64,000 bases of DNA from Streptomyces spectabilis (GCF_008704795.1 NZ_CP023690.1:7450501-7514500); one strand, 5' to 3'. Positions 33,092 to 42,070 are shown, numbered from the stretch's first letter. Translations and numbers: made by a program. Notes: generated by a model from the sequence alone, not told the origin.

Positions 33092-33838
33092 TCAGCGGCT
33101 CATCAGCGCGAAGACGCCCCAGCCGACGTACTCACGGGTGTACTGGGCGTAGCGGGCGGGCCCGGTGGCGAGTTCGGCCCGTACCGTGGCGGTCAGTTCG
33201 TCATCGGGGTTCCGGTCGAGCCAGCGACGGAGGTTGAGCCACTGTGCCGCCTGGTACCGGTCCCAGCTGTCCTGATCGGCGAGGACCATCTCCACGACGT
33301 CGTACCCGAGGTCGCCGAAGTGCCCGATCAGCTCCGGCAGCATCCGGAAGTCGGCTCTGCCGGTGGCGCCGCAGCCTTCGACGACGTCCTGGGTCGGCGG
33401 TGCCTGACGCCAGTACGGCTCGCCGATCAGCGTGAGGCCGCCCGGGCGGAGGCTGCGGCCGAGCAGCTCGACGGTGCCGGCCACGCCGCCCCCGATCCAG
33501 GTGGCGCCGACGCACGCGGCGAGATCGACCGGCTCGTCCGCGACGTGGCCGGAGGCGTCGCCCCGGACGAAGTCGACCTGGTCGGCGACTCCGAGTTCGG
33601 CGGCACGGGCACGGGCCTTCTCGGTGAACACCGTGCTGATGTCCACCCCCGTCCCCGTGACGCCGTGGTCACGTGCCCAGGTGCACAGCATTTCGCCCGA
33701 CCCGCTGGCGAGGTCGAGTGCCCGCGTGCCGGGTGCCAGGCGGAGCGCCCGGCCCAACGCGGCGAGCTTGTCAGCGGTGAACGGGTTGTGGATGCGGTGG
33801 CTGCTTTCGCGCAGGGTGAAGATGCGTGGAAGATCCAC
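33092..33838 (-). CDS. SAM-dependent methyltransferase, class I
   Basis: 248 residues, GTG start. Rossmann methyltransferase with SAM motif I ALDLASGSGEML (about 40-51), acid motif GTGVDIS (about 63), and GLTLIGEPYW in the second half. The ending YTREYVGWGVFALMSR resembles small-molecule methyltransferases. Substrate unknown. Convergent with the SelW-like gene. Confidence 0.85.
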   Translation of the reverse strand: MDLPRIFTLRESSHRIHNPFTADKLAALGRALRLAPGTRALDLASGSGEMLCTWARDHGVTGTGVDISTVFTEKARARAAELGVADQVDFVRGDASGHVADEPVDLAACVGATWIGGGVAGTVELLGRSLRPGGLTLIGEPYWRQAPPTQDVVEGCGATGRADFRMLPELIGHFGDLGYDVVEMVLADQDSWDRYQAAQWLNLRRWLDRNPDDELTATVRAELATGPARYAQYTREYVGWGVFALMSR

Positions 33839-34044
33839 AGGAGTGATTCCTTGGGTTCGATGAGGTTCTGGCGTTCCTGGAGGGCAGCCGTCCGCAGTCG
33901 GCCACCCCTGCTTGAACCGTCATCAAATGCACCCACTCGGTCGTGTCGATCTTGGACTCGCGCAAAGCTAGAGCTCTCGGGAGCGACGTGTCCACCGATT
34001 TCGGGTGGCGCCGCCCGCCACGCGCGCGACCTCTCGGTGAGGAT

Positions 34045-35667
34045 TCAGCGCAGCCGCTCGTACGCGGGCAGGGTCAGGAAGTCCGCGTAGTCCGCGTCCA
34101 GGGAGACCTGGAGGAGGAGGTCGTGGGCCTCCTGCCACGTGCCCGCCGCGAAGGCGTCCTCGCCGATCTCGGCGCGGATCGCGGCCAGTTCGGCGGCGGC
34201 GACCTCGCGGGTAAGCTCGGCCGTGGCGGGCTTGCCGTTGTCGAAGACGACGCCCGCGTTGATCCACTGCCAGATCTGGGAGCGGGAGATCTCGGCGGTG
34301 GCCGCGTCCTCCATGAGGTTGAAGATGGCGACCGCGCCGAGGCCGCGCAGCCAGGCCTCGATGTAGCGGATGCCGACCTGCACGGCGTTGACCAGGCCGT
34401 CGTACGTGGGCTTGGCGTCCAGGGAGTCGATGGCGATGAGGTCACCCGCGGCGACGGAGACGTCCTCGCGCAGACGGTCCTTCTGGTTCGGCTTGTCGCC
34501 GAGGACCTTGTCGAAGGACTCCAGGGCGATCGGTACCAGGTCGGGGTGGGCGACCCAGGAGCCGTCGAAGCCGTCGCCCGCCTCGCGGTCCTTGTCGGCG
34601 CGGACCTTCTCGAAGGCGACCTTGTTGACCTCGGCGTCCTTGCGGGACGGGATGAAGGCCGCCATGCCGCCGATGGCGTGCGCGCCGCGCTTGTGGCAGG
34701 TGCGGACGAGCAGTTCGGTGTAGGCGCGCATGAACGGGGCCGTCATCGTGACCGCGTTGCGGTCCGGCAGGACGAACTTCTGGCCGCCGTCACGGAAGTT
34801 CTTGACGATGGAGAAGAGGTAGTCCCAGCGGCCCGCGTTCAGGCCCGAGGCGTGCTCGCGCAGCTCGTAGAGGATCTCCTCCATCTCGTACGCCGCCGTG
34901 ATCGTCTCGATGAGGACGGTGGCGCGGACGGTGCCCTGGGGGAGGCCGACGTAGTCCTGGGCGAAGACGAAGATCTCGTTCCAGAGGCGGGCCTCCAGGT
35001 GCGACTCCGTCTTCGGCAGATAGAAGTACGGGCCCTTGCCGAGGTCCACCAGGCGCCGGGCGTTGTGGAAGAAGTACAGGCCGAAGTCGACGAGGGCGCC
35101 GGGGACGGGCGTGCCGTGCTCGTCCGTCAGATGACGCTCATTCAGATGCCAGCCGCGCGGCCGCATCACGACCGTGGCGAGCTCCGCGGCGTCCTTGAGG
35201 GCGTACGACTTGCCGGTGCGCTCGTCGGTGAAGTCGATGCGGCGCTCATAGGCGTCGGTGAGGTTGAGCTGGCCGAGGATCACGTTCTCCCAGGTGGGGG
35301 CGGAGGCGTCCTCGAAGTCGGCGAGCCAGACCTTCGCACCCGAGTTGAGCGCGTTGATGGTCATCTTGCGGTCGGTGGGGCCGGTGATCTCCACCCGGCG
35401 GTCGTTCAGGGCGGCCGGGGCGGGCGCCACCTTCCAGGAGTCGTCCGCGCGGACGGCGGCGGTCTCCGGCAGGAAGTCCAGGGCGGACGTGCGGGCGATC
35501 TCGGCGCGCCGCTCGGCGCGGCGGCCGAGCAGCTCGTCGCGGCGCGGCGTGAACCGCCGGTGCAGCTCGGCCACGAAGGCGAGCGCCGCGTCGGTCAGGA
35601 CCTCTTCCTGCCGGGGCAGGGGCTCGGCGTCGACGATGGCCAGCGGGGACGGCGCTGGTGCGGACAT
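34045..35667 (-). CDS. aceB: Malate synthase A
   Basis: Condenses glyoxylate with acetyl-CoA to malate, draining glyoxylate from allantoin breakdown. 540 residues, the normal size of isoform A. Conserved parts: WLADFEDASAPTWENVI (about 118), VVMRPRGWHLNERHL, the loop FMRAYTELLVRTCHKRGAHA, GGMAAFIPSR, FDGSWVAHPDL and the end LTLPAYERLR. The 312-nt gap to the next gene holds its promoter with an in-spacer operator and, after it, nothing further that I can support. Isocitrate lyase is not nearby, which supports a purine role. Confidence 0.96.
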   Translation of the reverse strand: MSAPAPSPLAIVDAEPLPRQEEVLTDAALAFVAELHRRFTPRRDELLGRRAERRAEIARTSALDFLPETAAVRADDSWKVAPAPAALNDRRVEITGPTDRKMTINALNSGAKVWLADFEDASAPTWENVILGQLNLTDAYERRIDFTDERTGKSYALKDAAELATVVMRPRGWHLNERHLTDEHGTPVPGALVDFGLYFFHNARRLVDLGKGPYFYLPKTESHLEARLWNEIFVFAQDYVGLPQGTVRATVLIETITAAYEMEEILYELREHASGLNAGRWDYLFSIVKNFRDGGQKFVLPDRNAVTMTAPFMRAYTELLVRTCHKRGAHAIGGMAAFIPSRKDAEVNKVAFEKVRADKDREAGDGFDGSWVAHPDLVPIALESFDKVLGDKPNQKDRLREDVSVAAGDLIAIDSLDAKPTYDGLVNAVQVGIRYIEAWLRGLGAVAIFNLMEDAATAEISRSQIWQWINAGVVFDNGKPATAELTREVAAAELAAIRAEIGEDAFAAGTWQEAHDLLLQVSLDADYADFLTLPAYERLR

Positions 35668-35818
35668 GAGCTGTCACTTCCTTCAGCGAGCGTGCTTCAC
35701 GGGCGGCGCGACGGTGGCGGCTCAGCGGCCGTCGGCCCGGTCGTGCGGCACTGCGTGCCACGGTGCCGGGACACGGCCGCGGGCGCCGTCCACCGGGTCA
35801 GGCGCTTCTGAACAGTGG

Positions 35819-35858
35819 ATACTAGTTTCCTCATGGTGGAAGTTCAATGGACTGTTGA
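35819..35858 (-). promoter_or_regulatory. Malate synthase promoter with two kinds of operator
   Basis: Minus strand: -35 TTGAAC (35847-35842), 17-nt spacer, -10 TAGTAT (35824-35819). The palindrome TTCCTCATGGTGGAA (35827-35841) fills the spacer. Immediately beyond, TTCAATGGACTGTTGA (35843-35858) matches the palindrome at uraD and allB and covers the -35. The promoter leaves about 150 nt of leader. Confidence 0.75.
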
Positions 35859-35979
35859 TGTCGAGATTCTCTTCGTCGACAGAACGCGGCGCAGAGTGCC
35901 ATGGCCGTCACTCCCAGTGGACCAGGGGTGCGGCGGGGTGGCCAGAGGGCGCGGGGGCGGCCTCCTGTGGCCGCGCCGG

Positions 35980-36603
35980 TCACTCCAGCCGCTCCAGGTC
36001 CGAGAACGTGTCGATGTCGTACGGCTCCGCGACGTCCCCGCACTCCACGAGCGTGAGCGCGGCCGCATGGGCCTTGAGATAGGCGCGCGCCCCCTGGTCG
36101 CCCGTCGCGGCCGCCGCGATGCCGTCCCAGTGGTCCGCGCCGAACAGCACCGGATGGCCGCGCTCGCCGTCGTACGCGGCGGCCGCGAGGTCGGCGGGGG
36201 AGCGGTGCGCGGCAAGCAGGCGGGCCACGGCGGCCGCGCCGACGCCGGGCTGGTCCACGAGCGTGACGAGCGCGGCCCGCGCCCCGGTGTCCCGCAGCGA
36301 CGCCAGGCCCGCGCGCAGCGAACTCCCCATCCCTTCCCGCCAGTCCGGGTTGTCCACGAGTACGCACCCCGGGAGCGTCGCCTGCTCCCGTACGACGTCG
36401 GCGGTGGCCCCGAGCACGATGTGCACGCGGGTGCAGCCGCCCTCGCGCAGGGCCCGCGCGGCACGCTCCACGAACAGCTCCCCACGGTGTTCGAGCAGGG
36501 CCTTCGGGCAGCCGCCCAGGCGCCGCCCGCCGCCCGCGGCGAGCAACAGGCCGGTGACCTCGACGGCGGGGGAGGACGGGGCGGGTGGCAGTGATTCGGT
36601 CAT
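35980..36603 (-). CDS. MobA/MocA-like nucleotidyltransferase
   Basis: 207 residues. Nucleotide-binding signature GLLLAAGGGRRLGGCPKALL (about residues 18-37), DNPDWREGMGSSLRAGL and LVTLVDQPGVG match molybdenum-cofactor cytidylyltransferase MocA, which serves xanthine-dehydrogenase-type enzymes. That suits a purine-degrading neighbourhood, where xanthine dehydrogenase needs such a cofactor. Xanthine dehydrogenase itself is not in the window. Confidence 0.85.
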   Translation of the reverse strand: MTESLPPAPSSPAVEVTGLLLAAGGGRRLGGCPKALLEHRGELFVERAARALREGGCTRVHIVLGATADVVREQATLPGCVLVDNPDWREGMGSSLRAGLASLRDTGARAALVTLVDQPGVGAAAVARLLAAHRSPADLAAAAYDGERGHPVLFGADHWDGIAAAATGDQGARAYLKAHAAALTLVECGDVAEPYDIDTFSDLERLE

Positions 36604-36700
36604 GACTCTTGCTTACCGCATGGCTTCTGGGGACCCTGTTCCGGCCGGGGCGTGGCCGAAAGATGCGGCTGCCGCACGACGACGTGCGAGGGGGAGAGCT

Positions 36701-37012
36701 GTGTTGCGGAGCATGGGGCAGAGAGTGGCGACGGGCGGCCACGAGGATCCGCGGGTGACGGAGCTGCGGGCCGCGGTGTCCCGACTGCGCCGTGAACTGG
36801 CCTCCTATCCGGGCGAGTTCCCCGACCGGGGGATCGCCGAGGACGAGCTGGCGGCGCTTGCCGCGATGGCGGCGGCGGGCGCGCCCGATCTCCGCCGGCT
36901 GCGGCGCTCCCTCTTATTGGTCGCGGGGTCGATCGGCTCGGTCAGTGCCTTGACGGGGGCGCTGGGTGGAGTGCGGGGCGCGGTGGACCTCTTCAGCGAG
37001 CCCCACGGCTGA
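36701..37012 (+). CDS. DUF5955 small protein
   Basis: 103 residues. The GTG at 36701 was chosen because GGGGGAGAG is just upstream; ATG 36713 is the alternative. An amphipathic N-terminal helix (VTELRAAVSRLRRELASYPG) precedes a hydrophobic C-terminal stretch (LLLVAGSIGSVSALTGALGG), probably one membrane or packing helix. I recognise it as the Streptomyces DUF5955 family; function unknown. It lies between mocA-like and mocR-like genes, transcribed away from the former. Confidence 0.75.
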   Translation: MLRSMGQRVATGGHEDPRVTELRAAVSRLRRELASYPGEFPDRGIAEDELAALAAMAAAGAPDLRRLRRSLLLVAGSIGSVSALTGALGGVRGAVDLFSEPHG

Positions 37013-37014
37013 GC

Positions 37015-37205
37015 CCCCTTCCCGAACAAGGGGTTCCGCCCCCTTGGACCCCCGCTTTTCGGCGCTCCGCGCCTCGTCCTCAAACGCCGGACGGGCTGAA
37101 ACTGTCGCCGGTTGCGGCAGCGATTTCAGCCCCTCCGGCGTTTGAGGAGCGGGGGTCTGGGGGCGGAGCCCCCAGGAATCGGGAAGGGGCGGGCCTGGAG
37201 CGCCC
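37015..37205. repeat. Repeat family 1, inverted pair d/e
   Basis: Copy d (37073-37098, minus sense) and variant copy e (37127-37150, plus sense, GTCC changed to CTCC) are flanked by outer arms CCCCTTCCCGA (37015-37025) and TCGGGAAGGGG (37179-37189). Copy e is followed by a GGGGGC/GCCCCC hairpin. It lies between convergent genes and probably terminates both. Confidence 0.85.
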
Positions 37206-37213
37206 CACGAGGG

Positions 37214-38683
37214 CTACGCCACCCAGTCGCCCGGCAGCGGCGCGCCCGCAGGAGCCGCCAGGTCACTGGAGAGGGCGGCGGCCAGGCGGGTGGCCGCGAG
37301 CTCGCACTGGTCCGGCGGCAGCGTGTACGGAATCCGCAGCCGGTGCTCGTGCGTACCGGGATCCGCGCCGAAGCGGGAACCTCCCTCGATCCGCACCCCG
37401 CGGGCAAGCGCCGCCCGCGCGAGGCCCGAAGCCACCGGTGCCCCCAGATCCACCCACAGGGAGAGCCCGCCCGGAGGCAACTGCCAGCGCCACTCGGGCA
37501 CATGCCGGGTCAGGGCGGCGGCGAGGGCCTCCCGCGAGGCCCGCAGTGAGGTGATCCGCGCGCGCAGCACCTCGTCCATGCCCTCAAGGAGGTGCAGCGC
37601 GACGAGCTGCTCGATCACCGGCGTTGCCATGTCCGACGGCACCCGCGCCATGGCCAGCTCCGTGATCAGGCGCGACCCGGCCCGCACCCACCCGATGCGC
37701 AGCCCGCCCCAGTGCGACTTGCTCAACGACCCCACGGTGACGACCTGTTCGGCCACCCCGTGCGGGGCGAGCGAGGCGAACGGCGCGGGCGGCGGCACGT
37801 CGAGGGCGATGTCGGCGATCGTCTCGTCGACGAGCAGCCAGGTGCCCGTGGCGCGGGCGGTCTCCAGGATCCGCACCCGCTGCTCCCGGCCCATCAGGGC
37901 ACCCGTCGGATTCTGGAAGTCCGGTACGAGGTAGGCGATCCGGGGCGCCGCCTGCCGCAGCGTCGACTCGACCAGGGCCGTGTCCCAGCCCGCGTCGGTG
38001 ACCGGCACGGGCGTCGCGCGCATGCCCGCGCGGCGGATCGCGTCGAGCGCGTTGGGATACGACGGGTTCTCGACCAGTGCCCGGTCGCCGGGGCGCCCGA
38101 GCAGCGCGAGGGCCAGGGAGATCGCGTGCTGGGCGCCGGTCGTGATCAGGATCTGGTCCGGCAGGGTCGGCAGGCCCCGGCGCGTGAACCGGTCCGCGAC
38201 CGCCGCGCGCAACTCCGGGAGCCCGTACGGGTGGTAGCCCGCCGTCGGCGCGTGCTCGGGCAGCCGGGCGGCGGCCGCCGCGAGCGCCGCGCTCAGCTCC
38301 GCCGCGGGCGCGGGCGGCGCCGCCACCGCCAGGTCGATGACCCCGTCGCCGACGGGGAACGCCGCGACGCTGGCCGGGCGGCGGCCCTCCGGCAGCTCCG
38401 TCCACGTGCTCGCGCCCCGGCGGCTGCGCGCGAACCCGCCGTCGCGCAGCAGGTCGTACGCCGCCGTGACCGTGGCCCGGCTGACACCCAGTGCCGTCGC
38501 CAGTTCGCGCTCGGCGGGCAGCCGGGTGTGCAGCGGGACGCGGCCGTCGAGCAGCAGTGTGCGGACCGCCTGGGCCAGCGCGCGGTAGCCCGGCCGGGCC
38601 CCGGCCAGATCGGTCACCAGGCCGGCGAGCCGCGTGCCGCCGAGCCGTCTGTCCACGGAATGGACCGTGTGCGCCTCTGCCAT
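37214..38683 (-). CDS. MocR-type regulator: GntR helix-turn-helix fused to aminotransferase fold
   Basis: 489 residues from ATG 38683, with GGAAGGA upstream. N-terminal GntR winged helix (about 28-95): RALAQAVRTLLLDGRVPLHT, ATALGVSRATVTAAYDLLRD. The class-I aminotransferase-like domain (about 130-480) has FQNPTGALMGREQR and the PLP Lys in VGSLSKSHWGGLRIGWV. MocR proteins sense PLP or an amino acid and bind direct or inverted GGCC-containing repeats. It is divergent from a universal stress protein gene; TTGGCC repeats lie between. Confidence 0.92.
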   Translation of the reverse strand: MAEAHTVHSVDRRLGGTRLAGLVTDLAGARPGYRALAQAVRTLLLDGRVPLHTRLPAERELATALGVSRATVTAAYDLLRDGGFARSRRGASTWTELPEGRRPASVAAFPVGDGVIDLAVAAPPAPAAELSAALAAAAARLPEHAPTAGYHPYGLPELRAAVADRFTRRGLPTLPDQILITTGAQHAISLALALLGRPGDRALVENPSYPNALDAIRRAGMRATPVPVTDAGWDTALVESTLRQAAPRIAYLVPDFQNPTGALMGREQRVRILETARATGTWLLVDETIADIALDVPPPAPFASLAPHGVAEQVVTVGSLSKSHWGGLRIGWVRAGSRLITELAMARVPSDMATPVIEQLVALHLLEGMDEVLRARITSLRASREALAAALTRHVPEWRWQLPPGGLSLWVDLGAPVASGLARAALARGVRIEGGSRFGADPGTHEHRLRIPYTLPPDQCELAATRLAAALSSDLAAPAGAPLPGDWVA

Positions 38684-38697
38684 GCCAAATCCTTCCG

Positions 38698-38721
38698 ATT
38701 GGCCCTGCTCTCCAGGCCAAT
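38698..38721. promoter_or_regulatory. Inverted ATTGGCC repeat, probable MocR site
   Basis: ATTGGCC (38698-38704) and GGCCAAT (38715-38721) spaced by 10 nt. Two further GGCC boxes in TTTGGCC and CTGGCC context occur before 38775. They are placed between the divergent mocR and usp genes. Confidence 0.55.
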
Positions 38722-38803
38722 GAGCGTACACACTCAAGATCAGCAGCCGCTTTGGCCGACGTACTGGCCTGGTGGCGGCAGGTGCGACGTACGAGGAGAC
38801 GAC

Positions 38804-39328
38804 GTGAACGGCGAGTGGGACGACGAGACGGCGGGGCCGGGGCGTGTGGTGGTCGGGGTCAGCGGGGACTCGCTGGCGAGCCTCGCCGCGCTGCGGGTCG
38901 CGGCGCGCGAGGCGCGGGGGAGCGGGCGGACGCTGGTCGCGGTGCTCGCGTGGGAGCCGCCGGAGGGGGAGGCGCTGTATCTGCGCCACCCCGATCCGGC
39001 GTGGGCCGCGCACTGGCGGGGCGTGGCGCGGGAGCGGTTGGCGGGGGCCTTCGACGAGGTGTTCGGCGGGGGGCCGCCCGGGGTGGTGGCGGAGCGGCGC
39101 CTGGTGCGGGGGCGGCCGGGGCCCGCGCTGTGCCGGGTGGCCTCTCGGCCCGAGGATCTGCTGGTGGTGGGGGTGTGGCGGGGTGGCCGGTGGCCGGGGC
39201 GGGTCCGCCGCTACGCGGAGGCGCACGCGGCCTGTCCCGTCCTGGCGGTGCCCGCGCCTCCGGAGCCGGTCGCCTTGCGGCGGGCCCTGCGCCGGGCACG
39301 ACCAGCGGACTTCGCGCTGCGCCCCTGA
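38804..39328 (+). CDS. Universal stress protein
   Basis: 174 residues, GTG start with GAGGAGA upstream. The UspA fold opens VVVGVSGDSLASLAALRVAA and ends with a DLLVVGVWRGGRW stretch and a HAACPVLAVPAP strand. The nucleotide-loop G-x2-G-x9-G(S/T) is only partly kept, so ATP binding is uncertain. Its place beside a MocR regulator suggests joint control. Confidence 0.85.
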   Translation: MNGEWDDETAGPGRVVVGVSGDSLASLAALRVAAREARGSGRTLVAVLAWEPPEGEALYLRHPDPAWAAHWRGVARERLAGAFDEVFGGGPPGVVAERRLVRGRPGPALCRVASRPEDLLVVGVWRGGRWPGRVRRYAEAHAACPVLAVPAPPEPVALRRALRRARPADFALRP

Positions 39329-39596
39329 CCCGCCCCTTCCCGAACCAGGGGCTGCCGCCCCTGGGGCCCCGCACTTCATCGCGCTGGCGCGCTCGTCCTC
39401 AAACGCCGGACGGGCTGGATGGTTGCCGGTGCGGACCGGATCTCGTCTGCGGCCCGCAAGGGGATCTCCGGCCCGCAGGAGGACTTCCGGCCCGCACCGG
39501 AGACTTTCAGCCCGTCCGGCGTTTGAGGACGAGGCGCGGAGCGCCGAAAAGCGGGGGTCCAAGGGGGCGGAGCCCCCTTGTTCGGGAAGGGGCGGG
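39329..39596. repeat. Repeat family 1, largest inverted pair f/g
   Basis: A 268-nt inverted repeat. Outer arms CCCGCCCCTTCCCGAAC (39329-39345) and GTTCGGGAAGGGGCGGG (39580-39596) are perfect 17-mers. Inner copies f (39392-39417) and g (39508-39533) are perfect 26-nt complements, with smaller pairings between. It exactly fills the space between the convergent usp and allR genes and probably terminates both. No ORF of note. Confidence 0.88.
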
Positions 39597-39616
39597 TCAG
39601 GGGCGCCCCGCGAGGG

Positions 39617-40423
39617 TCAGGCTGACGGGCCCGAGCTGGCCAGGGCCGTGGAGAGTTCCGTCGCGACCTGCTGGAGGACGGGGACGATGAGGCGCGTGGC
39701 CTCGTCGGTGACGCGGCCCGCCGGGCCCGAGATGGAGATCGCCGCGGCCGTGGGCGAGTCGGGCACGGAGACGGCGAGACAGCGCACGCCGATCTCCTGC
39801 TCGTTGTCGTCGACCGCGTACCCCGCGCGGCGGACCTCTTCGAGCGCGTCGAGGAAGCCGTCCGGCGTGGTGATGGTCTTCTCCGTGGCGGCGGGCATCC
39901 CCGTACGGGCGAGCAGCGCCCGCACCTCGTCCGGCGGCGTGTGCGCGAGCAGCGCCTTGCCGACCCCGGTGGAGTGCGGCAGGACCCGCCTCCCCACCTC
40001 CGTGAACATGCGCATGGAGTGCTTGGAGGGCACCTGCGCCACGTACACGACCTCGTCGCCGTCGAGCAGGGCCATGTTCGCCGTCTCGCCGGTCTCCTCG
40101 ACGAGGCGGGCGAGGTAGGGGCGCGCCCAGGTGCCGAGCAGCCGGGAGGCGGACTCGCCGAGGCGGATCAGGCGGGGCCCGAGCGCGTACCGCCGGTTGG
40201 GCTGCTGGCGGACGTATCCGCAGGCGACGAGGGTGCGCATCAGGCGGTGGATGGTCGGCAGCGGAAGCCCGCTGCTGGCGGAGAGCTCGCTGAGTCCGAC
40301 CTCGCCCCCGGCGTCGGCCATCCGCTCGAGCAGGTCGAAGGCGCGCTCGAGGGACTGGACGCCACCGCTCGCGGGCGCGGAGGATTTCGCGGCGTCGGTG
40401 GTGCTGGCGCTGGACGTCGGCAC
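39617..40423 (-). CDS. allR: IclR-family repressor, AllR-like
   Basis: 268 residues, GTG start with GAAAGGAA upstream. N-terminal winged helix (about 22-85): VQSLERAFDLLERMADAGGE, SGLPLPTIHRLMRTLVACGY. IclR effector domain (about 100-262): ETANMALLDGDEVVYVAQVP, LPHSTGVGKALLA, GYAVDDNEQEIGVRCLAVSV, which binds glyoxylate or allantoin-type ligands in relatives. In S. coelicolor AllR represses allantoin and glyoxylate genes; the same neighbours are found here. Divergent from allB; a palindrome in its own promoter suggests autoregulation. Confidence 0.93.
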   Translation of the reverse strand: MPTSSASTTDAAKSSAPASGGVQSLERAFDLLERMADAGGEVGLSELSASSGLPLPTIHRLMRTLVACGYVRQQPNRRYALGPRLIRLGESASRLLGTWARPYLARLVEETGETANMALLDGDEVVYVAQVPSKHSMRMFTEVGRRVLPHSTGVGKALLAHTPPDEVRALLARTGMPAATEKTITTPDGFLDALEEVRRAGYAVDDNEQEIGVRCLAVSVPDSPTAAAISISGPAGRVTDEATRLIVPVLQQVATELSTALASSGPSA

Positions 40424-40598
40424 GGCGCGTTCCTTTCGACTGGCAGGCGGTATGCAGCCTACCGGGCGCCTGCGGGGGTCGGATCCGGCGCGGGCGGGGC
40501 GTCCGTGCCGGTCAGTGCGTGTTTGTCCGGTCTCCCGCGAGGCGTTCGGAGCGCCTTCGACGGTATGCGTCGTACAGAGCTACGTTCTGAACTACGGA

Positions 40599-40620
40599 AT
40601 TATACTTCCACTTTGTGGAA
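40599..40620 (-). promoter_or_regulatory. allR promoter -10 and perfect operator
   Basis: On the minus strand a consensus -10 TATAAT (40604-40599) is followed upstream by the perfect palindrome TTCCACTTTGTGGAA (40606-40620), in the position of the -35/-10 spacer; the -35 itself is poor (about 40627). The leader to the GTG at 40423 would be about 170 nt. With the next entry this accounts for the 304-nt gap 40424-40727. Confidence 0.65.
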
Positions 40621-40632
40621 ACGTATAGACCC

Positions 40633-40695
40633 TTGACTCGGCCCGCGACGAAGTGAAAACTCCTTCAACAGAACGTTGAATTCCGCTGGCCGGAA
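40633..40695 (+). promoter_or_regulatory. allB promoter with two palindromes
   Basis: TTGACT (40633-40638) is a likely -35; the -10 is weak (AAAACT, 40656-40661). Palindrome TTCAACAGAACGTTGAA (40664-40680) sits at the likely transcription start and resembles the one at uraD. It is followed at once by TTCCGCTGGCCGGAA (40681-40695), a TTCC-N7-GGAA operator. Confidence 0.6.
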
Positions 40696-40727
40696 GGTCG
40701 GCGGAACCCATACGGAGAGGGGTCGCG

Positions 40728-42065
40728 GTGTCCGACGTCGAACTGGTGCTGCGCTCGACGCGCGTCATCACCCCCGAGGGGACGCGCGCCGCGTCCGTCG
40801 CCGTCAGCGGCGGCACGATCGTGGACGTACGCGCCCACGACGCGCCCGTGGAGCCCGGCGCCCGGCTGGAGGACGTCGGCGACCACGCGCTCCTTCCGGG
40901 GCTCGTCGACACGCACGTGCACGTCAACGACCCCGGCCGGACCGAGTGGGAGGGGTTCTGGACGGCCACGCGCGCGGCCGCGGCCGGCGGCATCACCACG
41001 CTCGTCGACATGCCGCTCAACTCCCTGCCGCCGACGACGACCGTGGACCACCTCCGTACGAAACAAGGCGTCGCCCGGCCCAAGGCGCACATCGACGTCG
41101 GCTTCTGGGGCGGCGCCCTGCCCGACAACGTCAAGGACCTCAGGCCCCTGCACGACGCGGGCGTCTACGGCTTCAAGTGCTTCCTCTCGCCCTCCGGCGT
41201 GGACGAGTTCCCGGAGCTGGACCACGAACAACTCGCCGCCTCCATGGGGGAGATAGCCGGGTTCGGCGGGCTGCTCATCGTGCACGCCGAGGACCCGCGC
41301 GAGCTGGCCGCCGCACCCGCCCGCGGCGGACCCAAGTACGCGGACTACCTGGCGACCCGCCCGCGCGTCTCCGAGGACACCGCCATCGAGGGCCTCATCG
41401 CCCTGGCCCAGCGCATCGGCGCCCGCGTGCACGTCCTGCACCTGTCCTCGTCCGACGCCCTGCCCCTGATCGCCGCCGCCAAGCGCGAGGGCGTCCGGCT
41501 CACCGTCGAGACCTGCCCGCACTACCTCACGCTCACCGCCGAGGAAGTCCCCGACGGGGCCAGCGAGTTCAAGTGCTGTCCGCCCATCCGCGAGGCCGCC
41601 AACCAGGACCTGCTCTGGCAGGCGCTCGCCGACGGCACCATCGACTGCGTCGTCACCGACCACTCCCCGTCCACCGCCGACCTCAAGACGGCGGACTTCG
41701 CCACCGCCTGGGGCGGCATCTCCGGGCTCCAGCTCAGCCTGCCCGCCGTGTGGACGGCCGCCCGCGCGCGCGGCCACGGCCTGGAGGACGTGGTGCGCTG
41801 GATGTCCACCCACACCGCGCGCCTGGTCGGCCTGGACCGCAAGGGCGCCATCGAGCCCGGCCGCGACGCCGACTTCGCGGTCCTCGCGCCCGACGAGACC
41901 TTCACCGTGGACCCCGCCCGGCTTCAGCACCGCAACCGTGTCACCGCCTACGCGGGCAAGACCCTCAGCGGCGTCGTCAAGTCCACCTGGCTGCGGGGCC
42001 GACGCATCGTGTCCGAGGGCGAGTTCACCGCCCCCTCGGGCCGACTCCTGGAAAGGAAGAACTGA
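40728..42065 (+). CDS. allB: Allantoinase
   Basis: Opens the hydantoin ring of allantoin to allantoate, with a binuclear metal site. 445 residues, GTG start after GAGAGGGG. Visible: [20 protein letters not shown] (HxH, about 54-73), the carboxylated Lys in [11 protein letters not shown] (about 146), the His ligands in IVHAEDP and [17 protein letters not shown], and the Asp in VTDHSPS (about 310). The short gap to allantoicase suggests one operon. Divergent from allR; two candidate operators in the promoter. Confidence 0.96.
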   Translation: MSDVELVLRSTRVITPEGTRAASVAVSGGTIVDVRAHDAPVEPGARLEDVGDHALLPGLVDTHVHVNDPGRTEWEGFWTATRAAAAGGITTLVDMPLNSLPPTTTVDHLRTKQGVARPKAHIDVGFWGGALPDNVKDLRPLHDAGVYGFKCFLSPSGVDEFPELDHEQLAASMGEIAGFGGLLIVHAEDPRELAAAPARGGPKYADYLATRPRVSEDTAIEGLIALAQRIGARVHVLHLSSSDALPLIAAAKREGVRLTVETCPHYLTLTAEEVPDGASEFKCCPPIREAANQDLLWQALADGTIDCVVTDHSPSTADLKTADFATAWGGISGLQLSLPAVWTAARARGHGLEDVVRWMSTHTARLVGLDRKGAIEPGRDADFAVLAPDETFTVDPARLQHRNRVTAYAGKTLSGVVKSTWLRGRRIVSEGEFTAPSGRLLERKN

Positions 42066-42070
42066 TCACC

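Noticed and set aside
40660..40674. A further TTCC-N7-GGAA operator in the allB promoter
   Set aside because: Two arm mismatches and overlap with the better TTCAA-type palindrome.
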